64,000 bases of DNA, taken from NCBI GenBank assembly GCA_965279255.1, contig OZ257146.1:496001-560000 (forward strand). Reading direction: 5' to 3'. The position numbers and the translations under genes are program-made. This DNA is from CAMFLJ01 sp965279255 (GTDB lineage Bacteria > Actinomycetota > Acidimicrobiia > Acidimicrobiales > Acidimicrobilacustridaceae). Position 1 is the first letter of the stretch, and each line of letters starts with the position of its first letter. Shown here piece by piece: positions 33,971 to 42,669 of the stretch. Under the pieces are notes generated by a model. The model did no database searches, had not been told where the DNA came from, and saw only the letters and a program-made list of their open reading frames with translations.

Positions 33971-34822
33971 TCAGCCGTAGGTGACGAGCACGTCGCCGTT
34001 GCCGCTCTTCGCCGTGATGCGGCGCGACGAGCCCGGGTCGGTGCGCACGGGTGCCGCGGTCGATCCGTCGGAGCTGCTGGTGGTGACGGCGTAGGTGCTG
34101 GCGTCGTCGGGCAACGTGACGGTGACGTCGCCGTTGTCGCTGGTCGCCTCGACGGCTCTCGGTGCGTCGACGAAGCCGAGCGACACCTCTCCGTTGGAGG
34201 AGCCGGCCTCGACCACGCCGGCCCGCAGGTCGGTGCCGGTCACGTTGCCGTTGTCCGAGCGCATCAGGACGGTCCCCTCGCCGCTGCCGCGCACGGTGAC
34301 GCCCCCGTTGCTCGAGCGCACGTCGATGTCGCCGGTCACGCCCGAGAGGCGGAGGCCGTCGTTGTCGAGCCGGGCCCTCACGAGCATCCGTGACGGCACC
34401 TCGACGGTGTAGTCGACGTTGCAGAAGTTGCTGAGGAACGCGGGGCACGAGCCCCTGAGCTTCAGCCGGTCGCCGTCGACGGTCTGGCTCTCCGAGGTCG
34501 ACCGCAGGCCGTCGCTGATGCGGGCCGTCACCTTGACGACGTCGGTGTCGGTGCCGACGACGGTGAGCGACCCGCTGTCGATCTGCACGTCGAGCGTCGA
34601 CAGGCCCGTGGCGTCGAACTCGCTGGTGGTGGTGCGCTCCTCGTGGGCGACCTGGGTCACGGCGAGGCTCAGGCCCCACGCCAGCACCGCCACGGCGGTG
34701 ATGCTGGCGGCCACCTTCCAGGCGGCGCGGGCCCGCGACGTGGGCGCGGGGCGCGCACCGGGCGGCCCCTGCGGGGGAGGAGGTGGGGGAGTGGACGTCG
34801 GGGGAAGGGTCGTGGTGGTCAC
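33971..34822 (-). CDS. DUF4097 (putative adhesin-like) membrane-anchored protein
   Basis: A 283-residue protein. A Thr/Pro-rich cytoplasmic N-terminus (about residues 1-32) precedes one helix (about 36-56). The outer part is a DUF4097 beta-helix-like domain with repeating short strands around SSNGGVTV, SDNGNVTGT, SSNGEVSLG, SDNGDVTVT and SGNGDVLVT, a regular S-x-N-G-x-V pattern. Two Cys residues near 150 could form a disulfide. Such domains often sit beside two-component systems and ABC exporters, perhaps as envelope sensors; the role is inferred. GTG 34822 has GAGGAG 4 bases upstream, inside the end of the regulator gene. Confidence 0.82.
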   Translation of the reverse strand: MTTTTLPPTSTPPPPPPQGPPGARPAPTSRARAAWKVAASITAVAVLAWGLSLAVTQVAHEERTTTSEFDATGLSTLDVQIDSGSLTVVGTDTDVVKVTARISDGLRSTSESQTVDGDRLKLRGSCPAFLSNFCNVDYTVEVPSRMLVRARLDNDGLRLSGVTGDIDVRSSNGGVTVRGSGEGTVLMRSDNGNVTGTDLRAGVVEAGSSNGEVSLGFVDAPRAVEATSDNGDVTVTLPDDASTYAVTTSSSDGSTAAPVRTDPGSSRRITAKSGNGDVLVTYG

Positions 34823-34830
34823 GGAGCTCC

Positions 34831-35475
34831 TCAGGAGTCGAGCCACTGCAGCACGGCGAGCACGCGGCGGTTGTCCTGCTCGGCGGGGAGCAGGTCGAGC
34901 TTGGTGAAGATGTTGGAGACGTGCTTCTCGACGGCCCCGTCGCTCACGACGAGGGCGGCGGCGATCGCCTGGTTGGAGCGGCCCTCGGCCATCAGCTCGA
35001 GGACCTCGCGCTCCCGGGGCGACAGCCGGTCGAGGGCGCTGCCGTGCCCGGAGCGCGCGAGCAGCTGGGAGACGACCTCGGGGTCGAGGGCGGTGCCGCC
35101 GGCGCCCACGCGGCGCACGTCGACCAGGAAGTCGGCCACGTCGGCGATGCGGTCCTTCAGCAGGTACCCCAGGCCGGAGGTGTCGACCGCCAGCAGCTCG
35201 GTGGCGTAGGTCTCCTCGACGTACTGCGAGAGCACGAGGATGCCCACCGTCGGCCACTGGCGCCGGATCTCCAGGGCGGCCCGGAGGCCGTCGTCGGTGT
35301 GGGTCGGCGGCATGCGCACGTCGACCACGGCGAGGTCGGGCTGGTGCAGCTCGACGACGCGGAGCAGCTCGTCGGCGTCGCCGACCGACGCCACGACCTC
35401 CTCGCCGGCGTCGACGAGGAGGCGGGTGAGCCCGGCCCGGAGGAGGACGGAGTCCTCGGCGATCACGATCCGCAC
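34831..35475 (-). CDS. NarL/LuxR-family response regulator
   Basis: A 214-residue two-domain regulator. The receiver domain has MRIVIAEDSVLLRAGL (acidic pocket) and the phosphoacceptor Asp in LAVVDVRMPP (near residue 52). LGYLLKDR contains the conserved Lys. The C-terminal helix-turn-helix (about 148-210) has LSPREREVLELMAEGRSNQAIA and KHVSNIFTKLDL. GTG 35475 overlaps the kinase stop by 13 bp, so it is the kinase's partner. The likely target is this operon, including the ABC exporter. Confidence 0.95.
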   Translation of the reverse strand: MRIVIAEDSVLLRAGLTRLLVDAGEEVVASVGDADELLRVVELHQPDLAVVDVRMPPTHTDDGLRAALEIRRQWPTVGILVLSQYVEETYATELLAVDTSGLGYLLKDRIADVADFLVDVRRVGAGGTALDPEVVSQLLARSGHGSALDRLSPREREVLELMAEGRSNQAIAAALVVSDGAVEKHVSNIFTKLDLLPAEQDNRRVLAVLQWLDS

Positions 35476-36722
35476 GGCAACTCCACGGTGAGGGTGGTCG
35501 GCCCGCCCGGCGGGCTGACGACGTGCATCCAGCCTCCCAGGGCGGTGACCCGGTCGCGCAGGCCCGTGAGCCCGGTGCCGGCCGCCTCGGTGGCACCGCC
35601 ACCGCCGTCGTCGCGCACCTCGATGAGGAGGCGGTCGCTCTGGCGGGCGAGGGTGACCCAGGCCCGATGGGCCTCGGCGTGGCGGGTGACGTTGGTGAGG
35701 GCTTCGCTCACCACGAAGTAGGCGGCGCTCTCGACCGCGGCCGGCGGCCGCTCCGCGACCTGCACGTCGAGGGTGACGGGCACCGGGCAGCGGGCGACCA
35801 CGGCCGAGAGGGCGGCGTCGAGGCCACGGTCCTCGAGGATCACGGGGTGGATGCCGCGCACGAGGTCCCGGATCTCCTTGAGGGCGGCCTTGGCCTCCTC
35901 GTGCGACTGCTCGACGAGCTCCCGGCCGACCTCGGGATCGGTGTCCATGCGCTCGCGTGCCTCACCCAGGGTCACTGCGAGGGCGACGAGGCGCTGCTGG
36001 GCGCCGTCGTGCAGGTCGCGCTCGATGCGGCGGCGCTCCGCCTCGGCGCTGTCGACGGCCGCGGTGCGGCTGGTCTCCAGCTGGGTGACCCGGGCCTCCA
36101 GATCGCCGCCCCTCGTCGGGCCGAGCAGCCAGCCCGCCTCGGCGACGCCCAGCCGGGCCAGCGCGACGGTCGCCCAGGGGGCGAGCAGGGCCAACCCGAG
36201 CGCCCCGATCACGGCGAGGCCGACGGCGCCGGCGCCGGGGCCGGTCTCGAACACCCAGAACTTGGCGGTCCCGCCCGGGAGGCTGCCGACGTAGAGGGGC
36301 AGGGCCAGCAGCGCCGCCGAGCCGCCCCACACCACGATCAGCACCACGACGTTCAGCACGCCGAGCGGCAGCAGCAGGAAGGCGTGGGCGATCTCCTTCC
36401 AGCGGGCCCGGTCGCGGAAGCGGGCCTTCCAGTGCGCCCACCACGATCCGGGGCCGAGGGGCCGGACCGGATCGGGGAGCGCCGGGCCGAGCAGCACCTC
36501 GAGGCGCGAGCGCTCGATGCGCCCGACCCCGCGACCGCCGACGAACAGCAGCCAGAGGAAGGGGATCGCCAGCGGGAAGGTGATGAGGAGGCTGAGCGAG
36601 GTCGCCGCCGCCGTGACGGCCAGGGTGAACGACACGACGCCGATGGGCAGGCTCAGCGCGGAGTAGCCGAGGTCCCACCAGGTCGAGCTGCGTCGCCAGG
36701 GGGCGAAGAGGGAACCGAGCAC
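35463..36722 (-). CDS. Sensor histidine kinase (NarL-partner type)
   Basis: A 419-residue kinase. The N-terminal sensor domain holds about five helices (WWDLGYSALSLPIGVVSFTLA onwards, residues ~13-200). A coiled-coil linker with ERRRIERDLHDGAQQRLVAL follows; it contains the phosphorylated His (about residue 240) of the HisKA_3 family. The HATPase domain has EALTNVTRHA and DDGGGG...TGLTGLRDRV. GTG 36722 is preferred because TACGGT lies 6 bases upstream on the minus strand; ATG 36758 would add 12 residues. First gene of the kinase-regulator-DUF4097-ATPase-permease set. Confidence 0.9.
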   Translation of the reverse strand: MLGSLFAPWRRSSTWWDLGYSALSLPIGVVSFTLAVTAAATSLSLLITFPLAIPFLWLLFVGGRGVGRIERSRLEVLLGPALPDPVRPLGPGSWWAHWKARFRDRARWKEIAHAFLLLPLGVLNVVVLIVVWGGSAALLALPLYVGSLPGGTAKFWVFETGPGAGAVGLAVIGALGLALLAPWATVALARLGVAEAGWLLGPTRGGDLEARVTQLETSRTAAVDSAEAERRRIERDLHDGAQQRLVALAVTLGEARERMDTDPEVGRELVEQSHEEAKAALKEIRDLVRGIHPVILEDRGLDAALSAVVARCPVPVTLDVQVAERPPAAVESAAYFVVSEALTNVTRHAEAHRAWVTLARQSDRLLIEVRDDGGGGATEAAGTGLTGLRDRVTALGGWMHVVSPPGGPTTLTVELPCGS

Positions 36723-36800
36723 GCCGTCACCGTACGCACGGCATCGTCGTCCGGCCATGGAGCCGCCCGGTGTCCCCCAGGTGGGGCTACCCCTACCCCC

Positions 36801-36906
36801 GTGGCTCGATCCAGCACGCTCCAGGGTGCTCAAACGAGCCACGGGTCCCGCGCGTCCCAGGCCCGTGGCTCGATCGAGCACGCTCCGGCGTGCCGAAGCG
36901 AGCCAC
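36801..36906. repeat. Two GTGGCTCG palindromes between divergent genes
   Basis: Copies lie at 36801-36842 and 36865-36906, again with a 64-bp period. Outer arms GTGGCTCG/CGAGCCAC are unchanged. The inner stems differ: AGCAC/GTGCT in the first (with a broken base), GCACGC/GCGTGC in the second. Unlike the other clusters, they lie upstream of both flanking genes, 28 bp before the ligA promoter box and about 80 bp before the kinase start, so a terminator role is unlikely here. Confidence 0.9.
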
Positions 36907-36946
36907 GGGGAGGGGGGTGTCGGAGGGCGTCGGTAGTGTGCGGGAC

Positions 36947-39004
36947 GTGACCGACGTCGAGCCGGCCGAGCGCGTCGAGCAGCTCCGGGCCATCATCCGC
37001 CACCACAACGACCGCTACTACCTCGACGACGCGCCGGAGATCCCCGACGCCGACTACGACGCGATGGTGCGCGAGCTCCAGCAGCTCGAGGAGCAGTTCC
37101 CCGAGCTCGTCACCCCCGACTCGCCCACCCAGGTCGTGAGCGGTGCCGCGTCGGCCACCTTCGCCCCGGTCGTGCACCGGGTGCCGATGATGAGCCTCGA
37201 CAACGCCTTCAGCTCCGACGAGCTGCTGGCCTGGGGTGGCCGCCTCGCCCGTCGCCTCGCCGACCTCGGCGAGAACGAGGGCTCGGTCGGCCTGGTCGCC
37301 GAGCTGAAGATCGACGGCCTGGCGATGTCGCTGCGCTACGAGGGCGGCACGCTCGTGCAGGCCGCCACCCGGGGCGACGGCCGCATCGGCGAGGACGTCA
37401 CCGCCAACGTGCGCACCATCTCGGTGATCCCGCATCAGCTCCCGAGGGGCGCCCCCGAGGTGCTCGAGGTGCGGGGCGAGATCTACATGCCGATCGCCGT
37501 CTTCGAGGCCCTGAACCGGGCCCAGGTCGAGGCCGGGCTGCGCACCTACGCCAACCCCCGAAACACCGCCGCCGGGTCGCTGCGCCAGAAGGACGCCGCC
37601 ATCACCGCGTCACGCGAGCTGGCGTTCTGGAGCTACCAGCTCGGCGAGGTCGTCGGCGGCCCCACCCTGGCGAACCACCACCAGAACTTCGAGTTCCTGG
37701 CCTCGATGGGCTTCCCGGTGAACCCCGAGGTCAAGGTGCTCGACGGGCTCGAGGACGCCTTCGCCCACTGCATGCACTGGCAGGAGCACCGCCACGACCT
37801 CGCCTACGAGATCGACGGCGTGGTGCTCAAGGTCGACGACCTCGCCCTGCAGCGCGAGCTGGGCTTCACCTCGAAGGCCCCCCGGTGGGCCATCGCCTTC
37901 AAGTTCCCGCCCGAGGAGCGCACCACGAAGCTCATCGACATCCACGTGTCGGTCGGGCGCACCGGCCGGGCCACCCCGTTCGGCCAGCTCGAGCCGGTCT
38001 TCGTGGGCGGCTCCACCGTCGGCGTGGCCACCCTCCACAACCAGGACCAGGTGAAGGCCAAGGACGTGCGCCCCGGCGACGTCGTCATCGTGCGCAAGGC
38101 CGGCGACGTCATCCCCGAGATCGTCGGCCCGGTGCTGGCCGAGCGGCCCGAGGGCCTTCCCGAGTGGGTGTTCCCCACCGAGTGCCCCGTGTGCGGCCAC
38201 ACCCTCGTTCGGCCCGAGGGCGAGGCCGACACCCGCTGCCCCAACATCTCGTGCCCGGCCCGGGTGGCCGGCACGATCGAGCACTTCGCCTCCCGCGGCG
38301 CCATGGACATCGAGGGCCTCGGCGAGCAGCGGGTGCGCCTGTTCTGCCAGATGGGCCTGCTCTCCGACGTGGCCGACGTCTACTCGCTCACCGCCGAGCA
38401 GCTCCACGGCATCGAGGGCTTCGGCGAGATCTCGATCAACAACCTGCTCGGGGCCATCGACCGCTCCCGCACCCAGCCCCTCGCCAAGCTGCTGGTCGGC
38501 CTCAACGTGCGCCACATGGGCCCCGCCTCCAGCGTCGCCCTGGCCACCCACTTCGGGCACCTCGATCGCATCGAGGCCGCCACCGAGGAGGAGCTCGCCG
38601 CCGTCGAGGGCGTGGGGCCGATCATCGCCGCCGCCGTGCGTGAATGGTTCGCCGACGACTCGAACCGCAACGTCGTGCAGAAGCTGCGCGACGCCGGCGT
38701 GAACCTCGAGGGCCCCGAAGCCCCCGACCTGCCCCAGAACCTCGTGGGGCTCTCGGTCGTGGTCACCGGCACGCTCGACGGCTGGACCCGCGACGAGGCC
38801 GAGGCCGCCATCAAAGGCCGTGGGGGCAAGTCGCCGGGCTCGGTGTCGAAGAAGACCACGGCCGTCGTCGTCGGCGCCGAGCCGGGCGCGTCCAAGCTCA
38901 CCAAGGCCACCGACCTCGGCGTGCCGATCCTCGACGAGGCCGGTTTCGCCCACCTCCTCGACACCGGCGAGGTGCCGGACACCACCCCTCCGGCCGCCGG
39001 GTAG
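36947..39004 (+). CDS. ligA: NAD-dependent DNA ligase
   Basis: A 685-residue essential replication and repair ligase. The adenylated Lys is in AELKIDGLAMSL (Lys 121). The Ia domain (YYLDDAPEIPDADYD) recognises NAD. The zinc finger is CPVCG...CPNISCP (about residues 420-440). The HhH region and a C-terminal BRCT domain (LSVVVTGTLDGWTRDEAEAAI, about 600 onward) complete the standard order. GTG 36947 is chosen over longer open-frame starts because TAGTGT (36934-36939) lies 7 bases upstream; the earlier frame crosses the palindromes. The HAD gene follows 35 bp later. Confidence 0.96.
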   Translation: MTDVEPAERVEQLRAIIRHHNDRYYLDDAPEIPDADYDAMVRELQQLEEQFPELVTPDSPTQVVSGAASATFAPVVHRVPMMSLDNAFSSDELLAWGGRLARRLADLGENEGSVGLVAELKIDGLAMSLRYEGGTLVQAATRGDGRIGEDVTANVRTISVIPHQLPRGAPEVLEVRGEIYMPIAVFEALNRAQVEAGLRTYANPRNTAAGSLRQKDAAITASRELAFWSYQLGEVVGGPTLANHHQNFEFLASMGFPVNPEVKVLDGLEDAFAHCMHWQEHRHDLAYEIDGVVLKVDDLALQRELGFTSKAPRWAIAFKFPPEERTTKLIDIHVSVGRTGRATPFGQLEPVFVGGSTVGVATLHNQDQVKAKDVRPGDVVIVRKAGDVIPEIVGPVLAERPEGLPEWVFPTECPVCGHTLVRPEGEADTRCPNISCPARVAGTIEHFASRGAMDIEGLGEQRVRLFCQMGLLSDVADVYSLTAEQLHGIEGFGEISINNLLGAIDRSRTQPLAKLLVGLNVRHMGPASSVALATHFGHLDRIEAATEEELAAVEGVGPIIAAAVREWFADDSNRNVVQKLRDAGVNLEGPEAPDLPQNLVGLSVVVTGTLDGWTRDEAEAAIKGRGGKSPGSVSKKTTAVVVGAEPGASKLTKATDLGVPILDEAGFAHLLDTGEVPDTTPPAAG

Positions 39005-39039
39005 CGTCTTCCCCGCTCGTCGCCGTCCAGGGGGATCCG

Positions 39040-39672
39040 TTGACCATCGAGGCAGTCATCTTCGACTTCGGAGGCGTGTTCACCGCGTCGCCGTTCACCG
39101 GCATCCACGCCTGGCACGAGGAGAAGGGCCTCGACCCCGCCCTCGGCGTGCGCGTCGTCTTCGGTCCCTACGACCAGGACACCGACCACCCGTGGCACCA
39201 GCTCGAGCGGGGCGAGATCGCCCTGATGGCCGCGGCCGAGCAGATCAAGGCCGTCGCCGCCGAGGAGGGCCTCGACATCGAGCTCTCCGAGATGTTCGGC
39301 TCGATGGGCGGCAGCGGCGTGCGCGCCGACATGGTCGAACTGGCCATCTCGTTGCGGCAGAAGGGCTACCGAACCGCCCTCATCACCAACAACATCAAGG
39401 AGTTCGCCGACGGCTGGCGGGCGATGATCCCCGTCGACGACATGTTCGAGGTCATCGTCGACTCCTCCGCGGTGGGCATGCGCAAGCCCGACCCCCGCAT
39501 CTACGAGATGACCCTCGAGCAGCTCGGCGTGCCCGCCGAGCGCTCGGTGTTCCTCGACGACGCGCCCGGCAACATCGCCGCCGCCCGTGCCCTGGGCATG
39601 GCCGCCATCCTGGTCGAGGACGACCACACTGGCGCCATGACCGAACTCGACCGACTCCTCACCGAGAGCTGA
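39040..39672 (+). CDS. HAD-family hydrolase
   Basis: A 210-residue HAD-superfamily protein, most like epoxide-hydrolase-N/haloacid-dehalogenase-type phosphatases. Motif I is VIFDFGGVFTASP: here the second Asp of the usual DxD is Gly, as in the DFGGV subgroup. Motif II is ALITNN, motif III Lys in GMRKPDPRIYE and motif IV VFLDDAPGNIAAA. The TTG at 39040 is chosen because AGGGGGAT lies just upstream and no ATG or GTG is nearby. Substrate unknown. Probably co-transcribed with the small membrane gene that follows. Confidence 0.85.
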   Translation: MTIEAVIFDFGGVFTASPFTGIHAWHEEKGLDPALGVRVVFGPYDQDTDHPWHQLERGEIALMAAAEQIKAVAAEEGLDIELSEMFGSMGGSGVRADMVELAISLRQKGYRTALITNNIKEFADGWRAMIPVDDMFEVIVDSSAVGMRKPDPRIYEMTLEQLGVPAERSVFLDDAPGNIAAARALGMAAILVEDDHTGAMTELDRLLTES

Positions 39673-39679
39673 GACCCAC

Positions 39680-39934
39680 GTGCTGATCTTCGCCATCATC
39701 GGGCTCGGCTGCATCGCCGGCTACGCCGCCAACGCCATCCTCGGCGGCGGCATGTACCCCGACAGCTGGACCGAGGTCCTCGTCGCCGGCATCGCCGGTT
39801 CTTTCGTGGGTGGCCTGCTCGTCAGCCTGCTCTCGGGCGACGGCCTGGCCATCCGCCCCTCGGGCATCATCGGCTCCATCGTCGGCGCCGTGATCGTCAT
39901 GGCCGGCTGGCGGGCCATCAAGTCCCGCCGCTGA
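39680..39934 (+). CDS. GlsB/YeaQ/YmgE-family stress membrane protein
   Basis: An 84-residue protein with three hydrophobic helices separated by Gly-rich turns (GLGCIAGYAANAILGGG, VAGIAGSFVGGLLVSLL, SGIIGSIVGAVIVM). This is the transglycosylase-associated/GlsB pattern. Members are linked to general stress responses; mechanism unknown. The start GTG 39680 is 7 bp after the HAD stop. Confidence 0.85.
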   Translation: MLIFAIIGLGCIAGYAANAILGGGMYPDSWTEVLVAGIAGSFVGGLLVSLLSGDGLAIRPSGIIGSIVGAVIVMAGWRAIKSRR

Positions 39935-39961
39935 GCCCCGCCGTCCCTGAGGCTCGCCGTC

Positions 39962-40417
39962 CTAGAAGACGGTGAAGCACCACGACTGGACCTGCGACTG
40001 GCTCGGGCCGGTCGACAGCTTCCAGTAGGTGGCGGTGAGGCAGTTCTGCTGGGCCGGGATCAGCTGGGTCTCCTTGTCGGGACCGGGCGTGAACGTGACC
40101 TGGTTGAGCTGCGGGACGACGTTGAGCTGGTCGTCGGGGATCGGCGTGCCGTTCAGCGTCAGCGTCGCCGTGTAGCCGTCGGCAAGATCGATGCCCACGC
40201 TGTCCTGGGCGAGGATCTTGGCGTTGGGGGCCGGGATCAGGCGGTCGATGGCGGCGTTGTCGAGGCCGTTGCTGCCCGACTGGGCCTTCTTGAACAGCAC
40301 CACGACGCACACCACGACCACCACGATGAGCAGGGCGAACACCGCGTGGTGGGGCTGGAGCTTCCGGCGGGGACGGGCCGTCGGGGCTGCCGGGGGAGGG
40401 GTATGGGCGTCGCTCAC
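39962..40417 (-). CDS. Hypothetical membrane-anchored protein
   Basis: A 151-residue protein. A Pro-rich cytoplasmic N-terminus (about residues 1-23) is followed by one helix (about 25-42, with VFALLIVVVVVCVVVLF) and an exported domain of ~105 residues. That domain has two Cys residues (NCLTATYWK and SWCFTVF) that could pair. No family recognised. GTG 40417 is preceded on the minus strand by CACACT six bases upstream. It is divergent from the PASTA kinase, 108 bp away, and might be its partner or substrate; this is only a guess from position. Confidence 0.65.
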   Translation of the reverse strand: MSDAHTPPPAAPTARPRRKLQPHHAVFALLIVVVVVCVVVLFKKAQSGSNGLDNAAIDRLIPAPNAKILAQDSVGIDLADGYTATLTLNGTPIPDDQLNVVPQLNQVTFTPGPDKETQLIPAQQNCLTATYWKLSTGPSQSQVQSWCFTVF

Positions 40418-40525
40418 CCCGACAGTGTGCCCGCCTGGGCGGGTGGTGCGGCAGTCGGGCGGCCGGCGGCCGATGACCGCCGAGGGGTACCCGAACTTCA
40501 CCGGTGCAACTTGTAGCGTGGGGGA

Positions 40526-42604
40526 GTGGCCATCTCCCGCGTGATCGACCGTGTCGGTCAGGTGCTCGGTGGCCGTTACCGGTTGCTGGCCCCCATCGGC
40601 GCCGGGGCGTCCGCCACCGTGTACCTCGCCGACGACGTGGTGCTCCGTCGTCGCGTCGCGGTCAAGGTGCTGCACGACGCGCTGGCCGACGACTCCCAGT
40701 TCCTCAAGCGGTTCCGGGCCGAGGCCCACAACGCCGCCGGCCTCAACCACCCGCACATCATGGCGGTGCACGACTGGGGCCAGGGCGACGTGCCCTACCT
40801 GGTCACCGAGCTCCTCGGCGGCGGTTCGCTGCGGGGCCTGCTCGACACCGGCCACCGGCTCGACCCGGCCCAGGCCCGGCAGGTCGGCCTCGAGGCCGCC
40901 CGTGCCCTCGAGTACGCCCATCGCCGGGGCCTGATCCACCGCGACATCAAGCCGGCCAACCTCCTCTTCGACGACGAGGGCCGCCTGCGCATCGCCGACT
41001 TCGGCCTGGCCCGCGCCCTCGCCGAGGCCGCCTGGACCGAGCCCGCCGGCGCCGTGCTGGGCACCGCCCGCTACGCCTCGCCCGAGCAGGCCCAGGGCGC
41101 CTCCCTCGACGGCCGCAGCGACGTCTACTCCCTCGCCCTGGTGATCATCGAGTCGGTCAGCGGCGAGGTCCCCTTCGCCGCCGACACCACTCTCGGCACC
41201 CTGATGGCCCGGGTCGACAAGCCCGTCCCGGTGCCGGCCGAGCTGGGTGCGCTGGTGCCGGCTCTGAAGGCCGCGGGGGTGCCCAACCCCGACGACCGCC
41301 CCGACGCCGCCACCTTCGCCACGATGCTCATGGCCGCCGGCGACCTCGGCCCGGTCGCCGCCCTGCCGCTGGCGGGCACCGCCACCCTCGACGGCGCCGA
41401 GCTCGACCCCAAGGAGCCGACCACCCTCTACATGGCCGAGCGCCAGGTGCGGGCCGACTTCGAGCCCGAGATCATGACGGCGCCCCCGGGCACCACCACC
41501 AACGGGCTCACCATCGTCACCGAGGGCGACGTCCAGCCCGCCACCCGCTCCTTCGACCGTGACGCCGCGGTGGCGACCGAGAGCAAGGCCGACCGCAAGC
41601 GCCGCCAGAAGGAAGACGCGGCTGCTGCTGCCGCGGCTGCCGCGGTGATGGCCTCCACGTCCTCGGGCGGCGACGACCTCCCGGTCGAGGTCCTCACGGC
41701 CGACTCCGCCCGTCCGCCGCGCCGCAAGTGGCCCTGGATCGTCGCCGCCGCCCTGCTCGTGGCCGTCCTCGGCGCCGGAGCCGCGGCCGCCTACGTCGCC
41801 AGCCGGCCCGAGACGACGGTGCTCACCGACTACGCCCTCCGCCCCGCCACCGAGGTCCAGGCCGAGCTCGAGGCGCGAGGCCTCGTCGTCACCCTCCAGC
41901 CCGAGTCGTCCGAGCTGATCGAAGCCGGCCTCGTCCTCCGCCAGGACCCGGGCGCCGACACCAAGCTCACCGAGGGCGACGCCGTCACCCTGATCGTGTC
42001 GTCCGGCCAGCCCCCGGTCACCCTTCCCGACGTGGGTGGCAACGGCATCGACCAGGCCACCCAGATCCTCGCGACCCAGGGCATCAAGGTCGGTGAGGTC
42101 ACCCGCGAGTACGACGAGAACATCGAGAAGGAGATCGTCCTCGGCTACGCCGAGGGGACCCCCGCCGTCGTGCCCAAGAACTCCGCCGTCGGCCTGCGGG
42201 TCAGCGCCGGGGCCAAGCCCCGCACCATCCCGGGCAGCCTCAGCGGCGGCACGAAGGACGCGGTCACCGCCCAGCTCCAAGGCCTCGGCCTGAAGGTCGC
42301 CTACTCCGAGGCCTACTCACCCTCGATCGCGGCGGGCCTGGTGATCCAGACCGACCCGCCCGCCGGCGCCACCGTCGACAAGGGCAGCACGGTCACCGTG
42401 CAGGTCTCATTGGGCAAGGAACCGGTCAAGATCCCGGCCTCCATCGTGGGCATGTCGGTCAGCGACGCCACCTCCACGCTCACCGCCCTCGGCCTCACCG
42501 TCAGCGGCGTGCAGGGCAGCCCGAACCAGAAGGTCACCGGCGCCTCGCCGGGCGTCGGCACCGAGGTCAAGCCCGGCTCCGCCGTCACCCTCATCACCAA
42601 GTAG
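40526..42604 (+). CDS. Serine/threonine protein kinase with PASTA domains
   Basis: A 692-residue PknB/StkP-type receptor kinase that would sense cell-wall fragments and phosphorylate division and envelope proteins. Kinase domain (about residues 18-270): IGAGASATVYLADD loop, Lys 47, HRDIKPANL with catalytic Asp 140, DFG Asp 158 and GTARYASPEQ. A juxtamembrane linker with a nine-Ala run follows, then one helix (about 403-427) and four PASTA repeats (about 430-692), each ending in a VTLIVSSG/VTVQVSLG-like strand. GTG 40526 has TAGCGT six bases upstream. No phosphatase, rodA or pbp genes are adjacent, unlike the classical pknB locus. Confidence 0.95.
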   Translation: MAISRVIDRVGQVLGGRYRLLAPIGAGASATVYLADDVVLRRRVAVKVLHDALADDSQFLKRFRAEAHNAAGLNHPHIMAVHDWGQGDVPYLVTELLGGGSLRGLLDTGHRLDPAQARQVGLEAARALEYAHRRGLIHRDIKPANLLFDDEGRLRIADFGLARALAEAAWTEPAGAVLGTARYASPEQAQGASLDGRSDVYSLALVIIESVSGEVPFAADTTLGTLMARVDKPVPVPAELGALVPALKAAGVPNPDDRPDAATFATMLMAAGDLGPVAALPLAGTATLDGAELDPKEPTTLYMAERQVRADFEPEIMTAPPGTTTNGLTIVTEGDVQPATRSFDRDAAVATESKADRKRRQKEDAAAAAAAAAVMASTSSGGDDLPVEVLTADSARPPRRKWPWIVAAALLVAVLGAGAAAAYVASRPETTVLTDYALRPATEVQAELEARGLVVTLQPESSELIEAGLVLRQDPGADTKLTEGDAVTLIVSSGQPPVTLPDVGGNGIDQATQILATQGIKVGEVTREYDENIEKEIVLGYAEGTPAVVPKNSAVGLRVSAGAKPRTIPGSLSGGTKDAVTAQLQGLGLKVAYSEAYSPSIAAGLVIQTDPPAGATVDKGSTVTVQVSLGKEPVKIPASIVGMSVSDATSTLTALGLTVSGVQGSPNQKVTGASPGVGTEVKPGSAVTLITK

Positions 42605-42669
42605 CCCGCCTCTGGCCCGGGGCGGATTCGCTCCGGTGCGGGATGTGACCGGTCGGTAGCATCCCCGGC

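Noticed and set aside
39962..42280. 772-codon minus-strand frame
   Set aside because: Most of it is antisense to the PASTA kinase; only its last 152 codons (39962-40417) behave as a gene.
42647..42660. Full TetR operator at the DHA2 exporter promoter
   Set aside because: Only one arm (GTCGGTAG) matches the operator at 730-747; the other arm does not, so it is mentioned only as a possible half-site.
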